From the NCBI RefSeq assembly GCF_932294415.1, contig NC_065537.1, forward strand, positions 52,709,802-52,773,801: a stretch of DNA of 64,000 nucleotides, written 5' to 3'. Of this stretch, positions 12,350 through 24,807 are shown piece after piece (the stretch's first letter is position 1; each line of letters opens with the position of its first letter). A program made the position numbers and the translations under genes. This DNA comes from Quercus robur (Eukaryota > Streptophyta > Magnoliopsida > Fagales > Fagaceae). Below the pieces are notes generated by a model that was not told the origin of the DNA, did not search any database, and worked only from the letters and a program-made list of their open reading frames with translations.

Positions 12350-13165
12350 ACTAATGATGGCATTCTTACTTTAAAACTATTATCTTATGTACTCTCAAAT
12401 GAATAAAGTTTCAGGAACCCCTAGTAACACTCAAATAGTGGTAAGTGCAAACAAGACAGGAATCAAAATTAGTAAGGGTTGACACAAATTTCATCTAGCA
12501 TTTTGACAAAAGGAAACTAAAAGATATGAAAGTGAAACATAAAGTATCTTAAACTGATTGATATTGCATAGGTCTGACAACTCAATCCATAGTTGTTTTA
12601 AAACAATAGTTTAACTTGCTAGCACCCATGACTTGTTTTAAGACTAAATTGGATCAGCTAATTACAACTGGATTACTTTTGTAAAACTGAAACTGATTCA
12701 AGATATAATTTGGTCCAGAACCTAATCACTAAGCATTCAAGAATTTTGGGGCTGGTTTGGGGAAAGGAGGATGCCCATTGAAGGTTTGATATTTAGGCTA
12801 TATTTGAATTGGAATACTAGTTTTTATGATTGGGAAACTTTGAATAAGGGTTGGAACATAGTACAAGAAATAAGGTCTATGAATCTAGTCTCAAACTAGG
12901 ACTCCTGAGTATCCATCTAAAAGAGGTGTATAATACACCCAATGGCTAGTCAAAAGGTTTGGCAACAACATGTGTGTACAAGAAAATTGCAACAAAGTAT
13001 CGAACAGTAAAAGGAACAAACAATCTTGAGCACAAAATGGGAAAGAAATACTATCGCATAAAAAGTATTAAATTTTACTGTAAGCAAATATACATCACTC
13101 ACATAATGACTAGTGATGGGTTAAAATATAAAAGTTGTCCTTGATCTTGAGAAACTAAATAACCT

Positions 13166-14973
13166 TCACTCAAACTTTGGAAGCAGCTCTTGAATATTTT
13201 CATCTACTTGATTAGAAAACAAGAAGTCAATAAACAAGGCAGCAGTTGTTGCGTTTGCTGAAAATCCCTTGTCAACCATCATTTTGAGATATTTTATTGC
13301 CTTTGATGTCTCTCTATGTTGCAAAAACCCTTGGATTAATGTGTTATATGTGCGATTGTCAGGTGAACAACCGTTACCATCCATTTTCTCAAGCAACTCA
13401 CTCGCTTCATCAACTAGTCCATTCTTGCAAAATCCTTTGATTATTATAGTGTAAGTCCGAACATTAGGTTTCAATCCTTTTGCAGGAAGACCACTAAAGA
13501 TTTCTATTGCAGTCGTAAGTTCTCCAACATTGCAGAAACCATCAATCAAGATGTTGTAAATCACAATATCACAGTCCAGCCTTTTGTCTTCCATCTCCTG
13601 AAACAATGCCATTGCCTCAGCAATTCGTCTATTCTTAAAAAAGCCATCTAACAAGATGGCATAGGTTTGGCGATCTGGATGTTGGCCACAAGCTCTCATT
13701 GTATTGAATAGCTCTAGTGCAGTCTGCACTCTTTCCACTCGACATAACCCACCTATAAGAGTGTTGTAAGTCACTACATTAGGACTCATTCCCTTGTTGG
13801 ACATTTCATGAAACAGACGCTTTGCCTCATCAATTTTTTTACTTTTGCAATATCCATTTATCAATATGGTATAGCTAAACACATTGGGTGAGCAACCCTT
13901 CTCAACCATCATATTAAACGTCTTAATTGCCTCATCCATTTGGTTTTGCAAACAATAACCATCAATCAAAGAATTGTAAGTGACTTTGTTAGGCTCAATG
14001 CCTCTTTGAATCATCACTTTAAAAACTTCTTTTGCCTCAGTCAAACTCCCTTCCTTGCAAAGTGTGTCCACCAATATGCTAAATGTTTGTACATCTGGCA
14101 TGACCTTCCTTTGTTCCATCTCATTCAACAAGGTAGCAGCCTCCCTCCCCCGGCCAAAATTGCATAGACCTTGAATTACGCAACTGTAAGTGACAACGTC
14201 TGGCTGAATGCCTTACTCTTCATTTCAGATAAAAGGTTCAAAGCCACAGTTACCAATTTGTCCTTACATAAACTGTCAATGATTGTGCTATAGAGCACCA
14301 CATCAGGTTCAAATTTACCGTTTTCTATCTTCCTGAGCAACCTAATAGCCACACCAGTCTTGCCAATCTTACACAGACCGTTTACTATCGTCCCACAAGT
14401 AATTACATTAGGTTGGTACCCTTTGTTCTCCATTTCCTCTACCAAACTCACAGCTCCAGAAATATTAACTTGAAGACAGAGACCTTTAAGAAGAGTGTTT
14501 AGAGTAGGTTGGGTAGGCAGATAACCAAGTTTCAAAATTGTTGCTAAGACAGAGAAACCAAAATTGACCCGGTTCAGATGGCAGTAGCAATTAATCAAAA
14601 CAGTGAGAGTATAATCATTGGGAGAGATTCCGAATGATTTCATTCGTTGAATTAGAGTAACGACCATGGAGTAATGCTTCATTCTTGCAACGGCACCCAA
14701 CAACAGAGTAAAATCTCCAATGAAAGGCAAAGGGTGCATGTGAAGCATTGTATCAAACAGACCTAAGGCATGATCAAGATTCTTAAAGGTTCGAGATTTG
14801 CAGTGATCTCTCATAGATGTCAACAACTGATTCCGATTCTGACATGGGGTTTTCACATTTTCTCTAATAGTAGAACAATAATGATAAGAAGTAAAAGCAC
14901 GAAATGGAAGGCTTCCTACTCTAATAATCAAACGATTGCATATAAAAATAAGAGAGGATGTTGATTTACCCAT
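13166..14973 (-). CDS. P-class PPR protein (Rf-like), one-base frameshift
   Basis: Intronless gene for a pentatricopeptide-repeat RNA-binding protein, presumably acting on organelle transcripts. ATG at 14973 is fixed by an in-frame TAG nine codons upstream. The first ~50 residues are basic and Ser/Arg-rich without acidic clusters, fitting a mitochondrial presequence. From residue 86, fourteen consecutive 35-residue PPR motifs follow (typical words VTYNTLIGGLC, GCSPNV), then a 26-residue tail: 602 codons in all. The frame is broken once, at about 14211 in motif 5. The reading 'AAGGCATTCAGCCAGAC' lacks one G expected from the repeat consensus KGIQPDV, so translation splits into 14176-14973 and 13166-14131. 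No other disruption is visible across 1.8 kb, so this is either a very young pseudogene or a homopolymer sequence error. P-only organisation without E/DYW domains suggests RNA stabilisation, cleavage or translation roles; motif spacing resembles restorer-of-fertility-like PPRs. Confidence 0.88.
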
Positions 14974-15240
14974 TTCCCAATGACGACACAGTCTCAGCTA
15001 CACACAGGCTTAGCTTCGAAAGGAGAAATCATGGTGGTGGAGTGGCAGATCGGAGAGCGTAGCAGGGCCGAGATCACGATTTTTGGGTTTGGGTTTGGGT
15101 TTTTCTGCTTCGCTCTTGAGATCTTTATTTTGAGTTTTGGGGGCTTGGAAAAAGAGTGGAACGAAAAAAAAACAAGAAATTGTAAGGTTAGAGTTAGACA
15201 TATTTTGTTTTACTGCACGTGTTCTACCTAATTTTTTTTT
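14974..15240. promoter_or_regulatory. Upstream/leader region of the PPR gene
   Basis: Conserved with P3, where pieces are repeated (58817-58854, 58991-59017, 59191-59340). Contains 'tttgggtttgggtttggg' (about 15083-15101), i.e. CCCAAA-type repeats on the gene's strand. The 83-codon plus-strand frame at 14980-15231 and its mirror are low-complexity and not treated as genes. No TATA box stands out. Confidence 0.35.
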
Positions 15241-15930
15241 TTTGAAATTTTTGTTCATGTTGTTTAAAAAATGAAGAGGATAATAAAAAATAAAAATAAA
15301 AAGTCAAAAACCCAATAAAGAAAAAAATAAACTCATATGTATATAAAAAAACCTAAAATTAAAAATTAAAAAAGAGAGAGAGTAAAACTCAACAATGACT
15401 TGAAAAATGTATAATTCTTACACCAAATATAATTTGAACTCTTATATGTGTAATTGTAATCTCTATATATATAATTAAAGTCAAAATTGAGGGAAAATCT
15501 AAAGGTATATATTTTTTAATTATCAAATAAGGAAGTCTAGTCCTAGCAACTTGAAGTCTCATTTAGGCTCATGTAGGGTATATATATTGCCCCACATCAT
15601 TATTATCAAAAAAATCAAATATTTTATAATTAATTTTTTTGGTGTGTTTTCTATCACGTTCACTGACCTCTTTATCCAAAACCTATAATAGTAAAACATA
15701 TTAATAAGTTTTTTTTTTTAGAAGGAACATTAATAAGTTGAAACTTGAAACTTGTGAATTGATATATGCTTTAAGTACTAAGTTGTGAAAGAGGTAGGGT
15801 TCAAGTGATAAGTTTAATTGTAATAGTATCTTTTATGGTATTTTATGTTTGTGGTTCAAACCACATTTCCTCCTATCCACTATTTACCAATAAATTTTTT
15901 TTATCTTGAAAAGAGACTGTGAATAATTTG

Positions 15931-17191
15931 TATTTATGTAAAATTATAAATTCTTGCATCAACATATTCTTTTATGGCTAGTGGTTTTACCAATTTTAAT
16001 TGAAACTTTTCACCAAGATTGGTTGCATACAAATTGAGGGAAAAATATGTACTTATTTTTTTGTTGAATATCATTTAAATAATATTTATTTAATTTTCTA
16101 TATTATAATTTTTTTAATTAAAGCCATTTTTCATACTTTTTGAAGTACAAAATTACTAGTTAATATATTTTTTTTGGAAACTAATTAATATTTTATATTT
16201 AAGTTTTGTTAACATCTACTTTTCAATTAATAATATAATTAAGGTCACTGTTCATAAATTATTAAAAAATTATTATAGGATGTCATTGTCATTTTTTTTA
16301 ATAATTATGGTCACCTTCCAAGTACTTCACCTGCCAAGTTTGCTATTCCATACTCCTTAATGTTGGGTCACTTCAAAATTTTAGCAGCCAAATAAAAGTT
16401 AATTTAAAGGGTCTTATTTTAATTAAAAAATATATATAGTATTTTTTTTATTAAATATTTTTTCAAAAAACACAGCCCTCAACTTTTTATTATATTCAAA
16501 TTAAAAAGAAAAGTTTCTAAACACACCAATAGCATAGCTGGAAAAGATAGTTTCATTTTAATTTATTTGGAGAATTGATAGGCATGTGAGCTTGACTGGA
16601 AGTACAATTTTTATTGACCATGTTAAATTTCTCAATTATATCTATTGTGTTCTTAGTTTTTAGAGTTTTTAAATACTTTCAATTAAGTACAATGTTATTT
16701 TTGTGAAAGTGTATTTTTTATTCCAACTAAATATTGTGACCTACCCCCTTTACACATGCGCGAGTTTAGAGGATTTATTTTATTGTTTAAAAATAAATAT
16801 ATAAATTAATTGATAAAAGGTTATCCAATGAAAGTTGACAACACAATTTCTTTCCGAAAATGTTTGGTAACAATAAAAAGATGGCATGTGTCCTGTTGTG
16901 TGTAATACATATGACTGATTTGATTGGTTGGGTTAAGTGAGTTATGTGTATTGCACATGATAAAGACAAATGATATCTTCTTATTAGTGATTGAAGTGCA
17001 AAACTTCAAACATTTCTTTAAAACATAAGGTTTAGATGATCAAAGTCTATTACAACTTAATAATCACTAAGTCAAAACATTAAATCTGCAAAAGAAAAAC
17101 AAAATACATGTTAAACAAAGCACAAATCCAAATGGTTGTCTAAAGAAAACATTAAATTTGCAATGTAAAATGCAAAAAGCCCATAATTTTT
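15931..17191. other. AT-rich spacer, no gene recognised
   Basis: Very AT-rich. Open frames at 16787-17009 lack any domain. In P3/C3 this spacer is deleted: P3 homology stops near 61385 and C homology resumes at once with 'gtagcctagatgcattgtc' (equivalent to about 17652 here). Confidence 0.5.
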
Positions 17192-19895
17192 CCCAAAACT
17201 ACACATACAATTCCATATCTACACGCAAAACCCAAATCCAGATTCATTCATATACAGATATAATTGTTGGTGTTATGAAGGTACATTTCTCCCAAGATTG
17301 ACATAAATTTGGTTTCAAATTTCTCCCATAATGTGCTATGAATGAAAACAATATCTCAAAAGTATTATACAAGAAATTGGGATGTAGCATCCATCATTGT
17401 AGCTAATTGCCAAGGAATATGTTTTCCCAAATCTAATATGATCAACCCCACTACAATCCAAATGAAAATTTAATATAGTGATTAGTGAGCCTATTCTAAC
17501 CATTTAGCTAACCAAGATATAAACTTATTCTCCTTTTCAGTTCATATACATACAAAACCAAACAACTCAAACAGTAAGATTCAATTCAATTCAATTCTTT
17601 GACTTTCCTTCTCTTTCTCTCAACTTCACTCCGTGGATTGGTGTGTCCGTAGGCGGCCTAGATGCATTGTCCTCATTTATTAAAAATACAAAATTATGAT
17701 AGATGAATTTAACAATCAAAATAAATATAAAATTTATTTTAATTTCTTAAAATTTTTGGTGATAAGATTTTGGTCAGAATAAAAATTTTCAATTTCTTGA
17801 AACTTTTTTTTTAATGGAAAGATTGTATTTTAAATTTTAATTTAGATGGAATAAAACCATTTCCTCGTGAGCTAAACATGCACAATAATAATAAAACAAA
17901 TTTCCTTTATCCAATAAAAAAAATCTACAATGCCCCTGTCCAATTGACAAAATCTATAATGCCTCTAGCATGTTGGATTAGATAATGGGTTAATGAGCTG
18001 ACAAAACCTATTTAAACACCCTTAGATTGTTTAGATGAAACCATAATCACTTCATGGACTGATGGGGTTAGATTTATGTTTTAGTAAATATGACTTTCGA
18101 TTTGGTGTTCTTATTGTTTATAAATTGATTATAAAAATAAAAAAAAATTGTTATTATTTATAAATAGGAGTTGGTGTTTATTGTCTAATGAGTGCGTCTT
18201 GGGGATTTTAAAGGATGTAAGCGATTTATAAATTTGGGGCCAAATGTGGTGTGACAGAAAAATTAGTTCCTAAAAGAATCACTTTATAGTAGCTTAAAAT
18301 GAACATTATTTTAGATTCTCCTACATTATAGAAATTTAATGTAGCATACCTGAGTTTTGCCCTTTATATAATTAGGGAGTGAACATTATATAGTAAGTTT
18401 AGTACCAAAATCTCATCTTATAAGAGCAAGATGGAGCGGGTCATGGGTTCAAGACACACTGGGTTTGTGTGTAACTTACCGATAAAAAAAATAGCATGGA
18501 GATGCTTAAAATTATGGTTCTTGGGTTTCTTACAATCAACATCAATAATAGAACCAAGAAAAAAAAAATTAACATCAAGAAATTTCACTATAAGAAGTTG
18601 TTGACATTTACTGCTCGTATATATGTACATGAAGTAGAATATAGAATATAGGCTAGAGCTTTCCAGGTAACCAAAACTTTAACACCCTTGGAAGTTCAGC
18701 ATAATGACAAATGAAAATTTACTGCTGAATATGAAAAGCTTCATCCTTTAGCAAGTTTAATTTGTGGGGATAATGAGTCATTGCAACTTGCAATAAAAGT
18801 TCTGGAAAGTGATTTTTTGAAATTTAATAGACGTCTTCCAATTATATATATTTATCCTTTGAATTTTCTTTTTTGATTGTCAAAGTTAATAGATACCATC
18901 TTGTAGCATTTTGAGCTTACTTGTAACTCTTGGCTCCTACACCATAATTATATTTACCATTCCATGCCAGTCCTTGCTTTTCAGGAAAATGATAAAGCTG
19001 GCTTGGAATTTTCCAATTTTAATTTCAATTTTTTTCATCATGGTAACTATATGTGGCTATGGCATCTAAACCTTTGTGCCATGTACGGGTAAACATAATT
19101 TCTATAGTCAATGCCAGCTCTTGTGAAGGTTTTGGGTTGAATTTTAGCACCTCTCATGCACAAAGTGCTTGGAGGTGTAGGAAGACAAGAGTTTGAGCTG
19201 CAAGGTTAGTAGTCATATTGTAACTATCAAAAAAAAAAAAAATTGCAATTCATTTCTAGGGTGTCTTATCAACAAAACCATGGAGACAACTAGAAGGCGT
19301 GCAATTCAATACATTTTCATAGGAATCAGTCATTCAGTCTCTTTGTCACATATTTCTATTCACCACAAGAAAGGTTTCATCACATATCCTGCACAACTGT
19401 GGTAAATTGAGTAGCACAAAACTTGAATCATCTTCCATTATGTTGTCAAGAAATAGATTTCACACTCATTTTCCAACCCCAAAAGACTCCAACATAAAAA
19501 TTTTTTACCCTTCCCACTATCTTGGCAACCATAAGAGCAACCACTAGAATGCTGAAATTAGGATGGTATCCAGCTATGATCTTGCTTTTCTAGGACTAAA
19601 ACACTGGGCATTGCCTTTTATTAAAACAAATTATGTTAAATGTTTGGGCTAGAAGGTGGGGTTTGGCTGAGTCTTCTAAGTTGTTTTTACTCACTAAGGC
19701 AATGATGGACCTACTATTATGATGCATGTGCAACTCTCTTGAAATAATACTGTATTAACTGGTCTATTTGTGAAAGAAGTGATTGCAATTAAGTTACAAA
19801 TATTTTCCATAATTTTTTGGTAAATAAAATTTCAGCCCTTACATTTTATAGTCAGTGTCAATTTGACCCCTACATTTTGGTAGCAATTAATTTGG
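17192..19895. repeat. Duplicated non-coding block C1
   Basis: Matches C2 (44317-45945, to about 18830 here) and C3 (about 61410-63640, from about 17652 here) in the same orientation. Shared landmarks are 'gactgatggggt', 'aagatggagcgggtcatggg', 'agaagttgttgacattta' and 'gtgcttggaggtgtaggaag'. No open frame is conserved between the three copies, so I read it as non-coding duplicated DNA. Confidence 0.82.
18405..18500 (+). repeat. Possible tRNA-like SINE remnant inside C1
   Basis: 'gagcgggtcatgggttcaag' has a box-B-like core (gggttcaag) and is followed by 'acactgggtttgtgtgtaac' and an A-rich tail. It is present in C2 (about 45530-45610) and C3 (about 62165-62245). No box A or target duplication was established, so this is tentative. 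Confidence 0.3.
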
Positions 19896-19954
19896 CTCCT
19901 GTTATTTTCAAATTTGAGCCACATGATAAAGAAGCTATAGTGTGCAAGTCTTAT

Positions 19955-20325
19955 ATTAAAATAAAAAATTATGATAGATGATTAAAAAAATTAAAGTAAA
20001 CATTAAAATTATTGGTAATATAGTTTTTGTCAAATTAAAAATTTTCAATTTCTTGAAACTTTTTAAAAAAAAAAAAATTTGTGGAAAGATTGAAAATTCA
20101 TTTAGAAGAGGATAAAAACATGATGTCTTGAGCTAAAACATGCTCAATAATAAAAGGAATTTCCTCTATCCAATTCACAAAACCTACAATGCTTCTAGCA
20201 AGTTGCGCTTGAGAATGGGTTGATGAGAACATGTTTAAATACCCTTAGGCCTTAGGTTGTTTAGACAAAACCATATTCACTTCATAGACTGATGGACTCA
20301 GATTTACGTTTCAATAAAAAAAAAC
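19955..20325. repeat. Older, diverged copy of the C-block 5' part
   Basis: 'aaaaattatgatagatga', 'caatttcttgaaacttttt', 'acatgctcaataataa', 'tttcctctatccaatt' and 'tagactgatggactcagat' occur in the same order as in 17690-18110, but with many more differences than between C1, C2 and C3. This indicates an earlier duplication of the same DNA placed directly after C1. Confidence 0.65.
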
Positions 20326-23300
20326 TTTAGATTTTCTGTCACCAACTGTCGAAGAACTAATTTCAATCTTGCACAAAGAAGTTTACAATATACCCAATGA
20401 TCAAAGAAATACAACATAAGATTGTTGAAGCAGAAGATATGGCAATTTGAATGTCATTAACATTAGTTAGACATGCTGTAACTCATCTACCACATATTAA
20501 ATTTAGTGTCTTGGAGATGTGGTTCCTCACAATGGTGTTTCATATGTTTGCATTAGACCAAGGCACTTACCACATCTTGCCAAGTGGTAGGATTTTGTTT
20601 GCTAATCACTTCTAAGTGTTGTTTTTGCTAACAAACTGAGCATATTATTTAAACAGCGTAGAAGCAGTATCCTTCCTACAGGCATCCAAGACTGCAGCAA
20701 GAAGAGTATGCAAATTACAACAAACAGTAGATCTATGAACAACTGCAAATTTAGCGAGACAATGAGCTGCGAACCTTTTATAGCATCTCCTTTATATGAA
20801 GTTTTCTCCTCTTCCTATAGTGCTTCATAAAATTTACTTTTGTTTGCTAAGATAGTTATAAATACCTAATTTGAATGAATTTCAAGCAATCTCCACATGC
20901 AGCTTGAAGAATTCTTACAAGTGAACAAAACAATTAATAACTAGAGTAAAATCCAAGTAGAATTGAGTAGCTACTAGCTCGCATTATAGGGATCCTCTCA
21001 TTGTTTTTTCCTTTGCTCATCCTTCATTAAACCATAGTAGGATGCAAGAAATGGGAGAATTTAATTGAAGATGCACCTGTCATTTGACCAAAAAAGTCGA
21101 AATACTTCAAAGAACTAACCAGTTGTTCAAAACAACTTCAGAATCATTAAGACATCCAACATATATGGTATGTGACCTGGTTTTGTAGTACAAAAAAATG
21201 GTGAAAAATATCAAACCACCCAACAAACATTTGACCACAACTATTCCAATAGTGACTTATCAGGCAACTGCCTCCTTTAATGATTGTATAGATCTTCCCA
21301 TATGTTACCTCCTGTTGTGCATAGTTAGTTATGTGCCACATTAATGGAGTCATTTTATTCTAATTTAATGTCGAAGAAATATGATAATTAGAGCCATTTT
21401 ACAAGCACTATGGTTTCTTATGTAAAAATGAAGATTAATGTATAAATTTTAAATGGCTAATTAAACTTCTACACTTTTGACGACCAACTATATATAGCTT
21501 CAACAAGAGTATCTTCCCCATCTTTCATGGCTCAAACATGAAAGAAAGTGTATGTGCACAAGCATTGAATTAAAGGTTTGTCAATTCTGATTATTATAGC
21601 TTCAATGGTAGCAAAATGCCAAGGAAAATGTCAACAAAAATGTTTGTGAAGGTGTAAGGAGGTGGAGTGGATTGAGATTATATTGGAGCATCAACTGCCA
21701 GCTATTATGGAGCTTAGTTTATTCTGTGAACAGTAGATTTATCAAACTATTGGAATGAAATGGAGTGGAGTGCCTGTTTCTTTGATGAAACTATTGGAGT
21801 TATCAAAACCAAATATTTCAGTTAAGAATATTGCATCTAGCAATTGGCAGAGAAACTTAAGTGGAGTGGCTGCATTGTTGATGAAGCTATTTGAGTTATT
21901 AAAGCCAGGTATTTTCTGTCAAGAAGATTGCACAGGAACACACAAAATTTCCTACAAGTGACAAACAAATTTGAGTGCCTAACTAAAGTTCTACATCATT
22001 GACAATCAGTATATATCTTCAAGAAGATTACAGAAATTTGGCATCGCAATACTTGTATGCATGTAACAAACCACTTTTTCATGCCACAAGACCATAAGAA
22101 CATTAGCATACCAGCTTATTTCTCCAAAAAAAATATTAAAAAAATAAAAATAAAAATAAAAGATACTAGCTTGACCAAACACGCTCATCCACCTCTTTTT
22201 ACCACTAGGTTAGTTTAATAATAAAATTTCAAATTTCAGAGAAGCCGTTTTTTCTCATAGTTACAAGCATGATTTGCTCCATAACAAGGCAGAACTCCAG
22301 GTCATCATCCATCAAAGAACAATGCAACATGCTCAACATAAAAGCTTCAAATACACGTGGGATGGAAAAAGAAAAGTTCCAATAAGCGAAGACTAAGAGC
22401 AACACAATATAAACCACTTGTAAGTCTTGATTTTCGTTTCTATCATAATTTATTCTATTGGCAATCAAGTGTTTACAGAATTCAAATTTAATTTTAGTAC
22501 TATAATGGACAAAATGACTATTTTGATTAAAAGATACAGGGACAACAACTCCAATAACAAAATGAAATAAGAGAGCATGGGCTAGTTGAGTGATGCTGAC
22601 AAGTATGCAGTGGGACATGAACATTTAATCTTATTACTCCAACATGAAAGAAATGTTACATTTTACATTCAATGAATTAAAGATTTTTATAACCGTTACT
22701 AACTCACCTGCTTAGGGTTGATTGTTCTACTTCTATCATCATTGGTAGAAAATGTTGGGTAAAAATGTCAATAAAAAAGTCTGTAAATGTGCAAGAAGGG
22801 GAGTAGTTTGAACAGTAGTTTAAGTGGAGTGGCTATATCTTTGATGAAACTATTGAAGTTATCAAAACTAGATGTATCAGATAAGAAGATTGCACAGGAA
22901 CACTGGAATTTCCTCCAATTTCTTAATTGGTTTCCGAGGGTAGGATAAACGATAATTTAAGGGCTGGAATTGTAAAGAATTTTGAGCTTTTATATGAACA
23001 TAATAGTAGGGTTAGTAGGAAAGAAGTCTGGCAAATTGTGCAGAAACAAGTCATAACAATGATTTGGACAGCAGCAGAGGCTTAAAAATAGAGTGGTTTA
23101 AGGGGCTAATTAGAATTTAAGGCACCAATTTTATGGCCAGTTCGAACAAATAAGACCTAGGTTTGTTTTAAATCTTAAAAGAGGCTAGACGAGGTAAAAC
23201 TTTGAGATTTTCATGAAGTTTGAGCAGCACTTGTAAACCATATCTGTCAACTGTAACAATGTATAAAGAAAATATCGAGTAAAGATGCATCAAAACCTTT

Positions 23301-24807
23301 TGTTATTAATTTTTTTTAAGTAAATATTTATTTATAAACATTGGGTACGACTTTAGTACACTAGAGATATAATGAAGAACCTTCAAGAAAGAAAAATCTA
23401 CAGCATCTGTAATTTTGTAGAAAGGGATAGAAAAGGAGAGCAAAAGGGAGGGTAGGAGGGAAGCAGCCTACAACAGACATCCTATCAAGGAGCCATTGAA
23501 TAAAAAAAGAATTTCAGCTATTCTCAACAGCCTCAAAAGTGCAGTTATTCCTTTTTCACCAAATTCAACATTTTAGGCAGTGTGGTATAACCATTCCAAA
23601 TCCCATTTTTGTTGTATCATCTTAACCTTCCTTCCCACCATCCTAATAACTCAACAACCTACTTAGTCAGTCGTTAAACCTGAAACAAGGCAACAATTGC
23701 AGCCATGATCAAATTATAACTAAACACTGCCACAACAGCTTATCAACATTTTCTCTTCACTGCCCTTGGACATAAACAGCAGTTTATACCAACAATTAAG
23801 AAAAGGGAGACACTAACTCTATCTATAAATCTATCACAAAGAAATATGACTAGAATATTAGTGCGACCTCTCCAAACCAAGGATCATACTTAAAAAAATA
23901 AATAAAAGCTTGCATGTTAAACAACCGAGAATTTCAGCCCAAGGTAAAAGGCCCATCAATACATTGTCTTTTATTCATCTATGTTCTTTTTTCTTTCTTA
24001 TTGTTAGATGTCAGATATCAGAGCAGCATTGGCTCTAGCAAGAATCAAAGTAGAAAAGAGAGCCACTACGATTAATATGTTGAGTTTGAGTCCCAGTCTT
24101 TTACAAACGCACCTTCATCTATGATTCACAGGCAGCATCAACAGAGTGTCAACCATGATGTTCTTAGGGAGACAGTCGTTACTCTGTTGGAGGATCAGTG
24201 TATATAGCTACATAATTTGTAGAGAGAGAGTGAAGGGAAAGTAAGAGAATTGCAATTATGAAAGAGTGAGTGTACTTTGGCAGCTTAGCTTCAAATAAAT
24301 TCCCAAGATAAAACAGTTATGAGTTATCTAATTATGACTAGAGAAATATGTGTTTGCAAGATCTACAGTGATAGGAATACGAATAATGTTATAGAGTTGG
24401 GAGGTCAATGGACAATGTACAGTGTCATAGGGAGATTGCTATTGCTCTTATAGAGGTTTAGGAATGAATTTATGTTTGTCACAACCTAATTGCTCTATAT
24501 GCCTTTAAGTTCTACCTCATTTACCAAACAAGTTTATTGAACAAATCCCTTAGTAGTATAAACCTTAGCATGTTTCTTTAGCATAAAGAAACACAATAGT
24601 ATTGAAAGAAACACAATAGTTAAGCACCTGAACAACCATTCACATACAAATATCAAATACTAATTTATAATAGCGACAAAAGGATGATGTAAGCATGGGA
24701 TAACAGTCAAGCTTTAGCAATACTATCTAACTAAATGCCTACTACTAAAGGAAAATCTTCATCCATACCATTATCAATTCCAATCTTATATGCTCACCAC
24801 AAACCAA
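20326..24807. other. Largely gene-free interval
   Basis: No complete gene recognised. Three coding-like repeats lie at 21764-21960 and 22822-22925 (separate entry). The 131-codon minus frame 22229-22624 has no recognisable domain. The rest is AT-rich sequence with no element borders that I could establish. Confidence 0.45.
21764..22925 (+). repeat. Three copies of a coding-like ~95-bp segment
   Basis: Segments at about 21764, 21859 and 22822 share 'gtggagtggct', 'ttgatgaa.cta.t..agtta', then 'aagaagattgcacaggaaca' in the latter two. The first two are tandem (about 95 bp apart) and in one open frame (21755-21961), reading LMKLLELSKP... and LMKLFELLKP.... The third is about 960 bp away and reads LMKLLKLSKLD. 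The protein pattern is not recognised. It looks like an old duplicated exon or a decayed element. Confidence 0.4.

Larger units (their letters stand above)
12350..15930. repeat. Duplicated block P1 (partner P3 at 57406-61385)
   Basis: 'ttactaatgatggcattctt' onward matches 57406 onward, and the match continues past the PPR gene to 'tttaccaataa' near 15890 (61350). P3 differs by a LINE insertion, an internal PPR deletion, local shuffling and a 1216-bp TIR element. P1 holds the nearly complete PPR gene. Confidence 0.82.

Noticed and set aside
15083..15101. Tandem tttggg units (also about 59105-59320) as interstitial telomere repeat
   Set aside because: The plant telomere unit is TTTAGGG. Here the unit is TTTGGG, only 3-4 units, and it belongs to the PPR leader.
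14980..15258. Small plus and minus frames upstream of the PPR gene
   Set aside because: Low-complexity Phe/Gly or Lys/Pro frames from the tttggg repeats; similar frames at 59049-59461 arise from tandem copies of the same leader.
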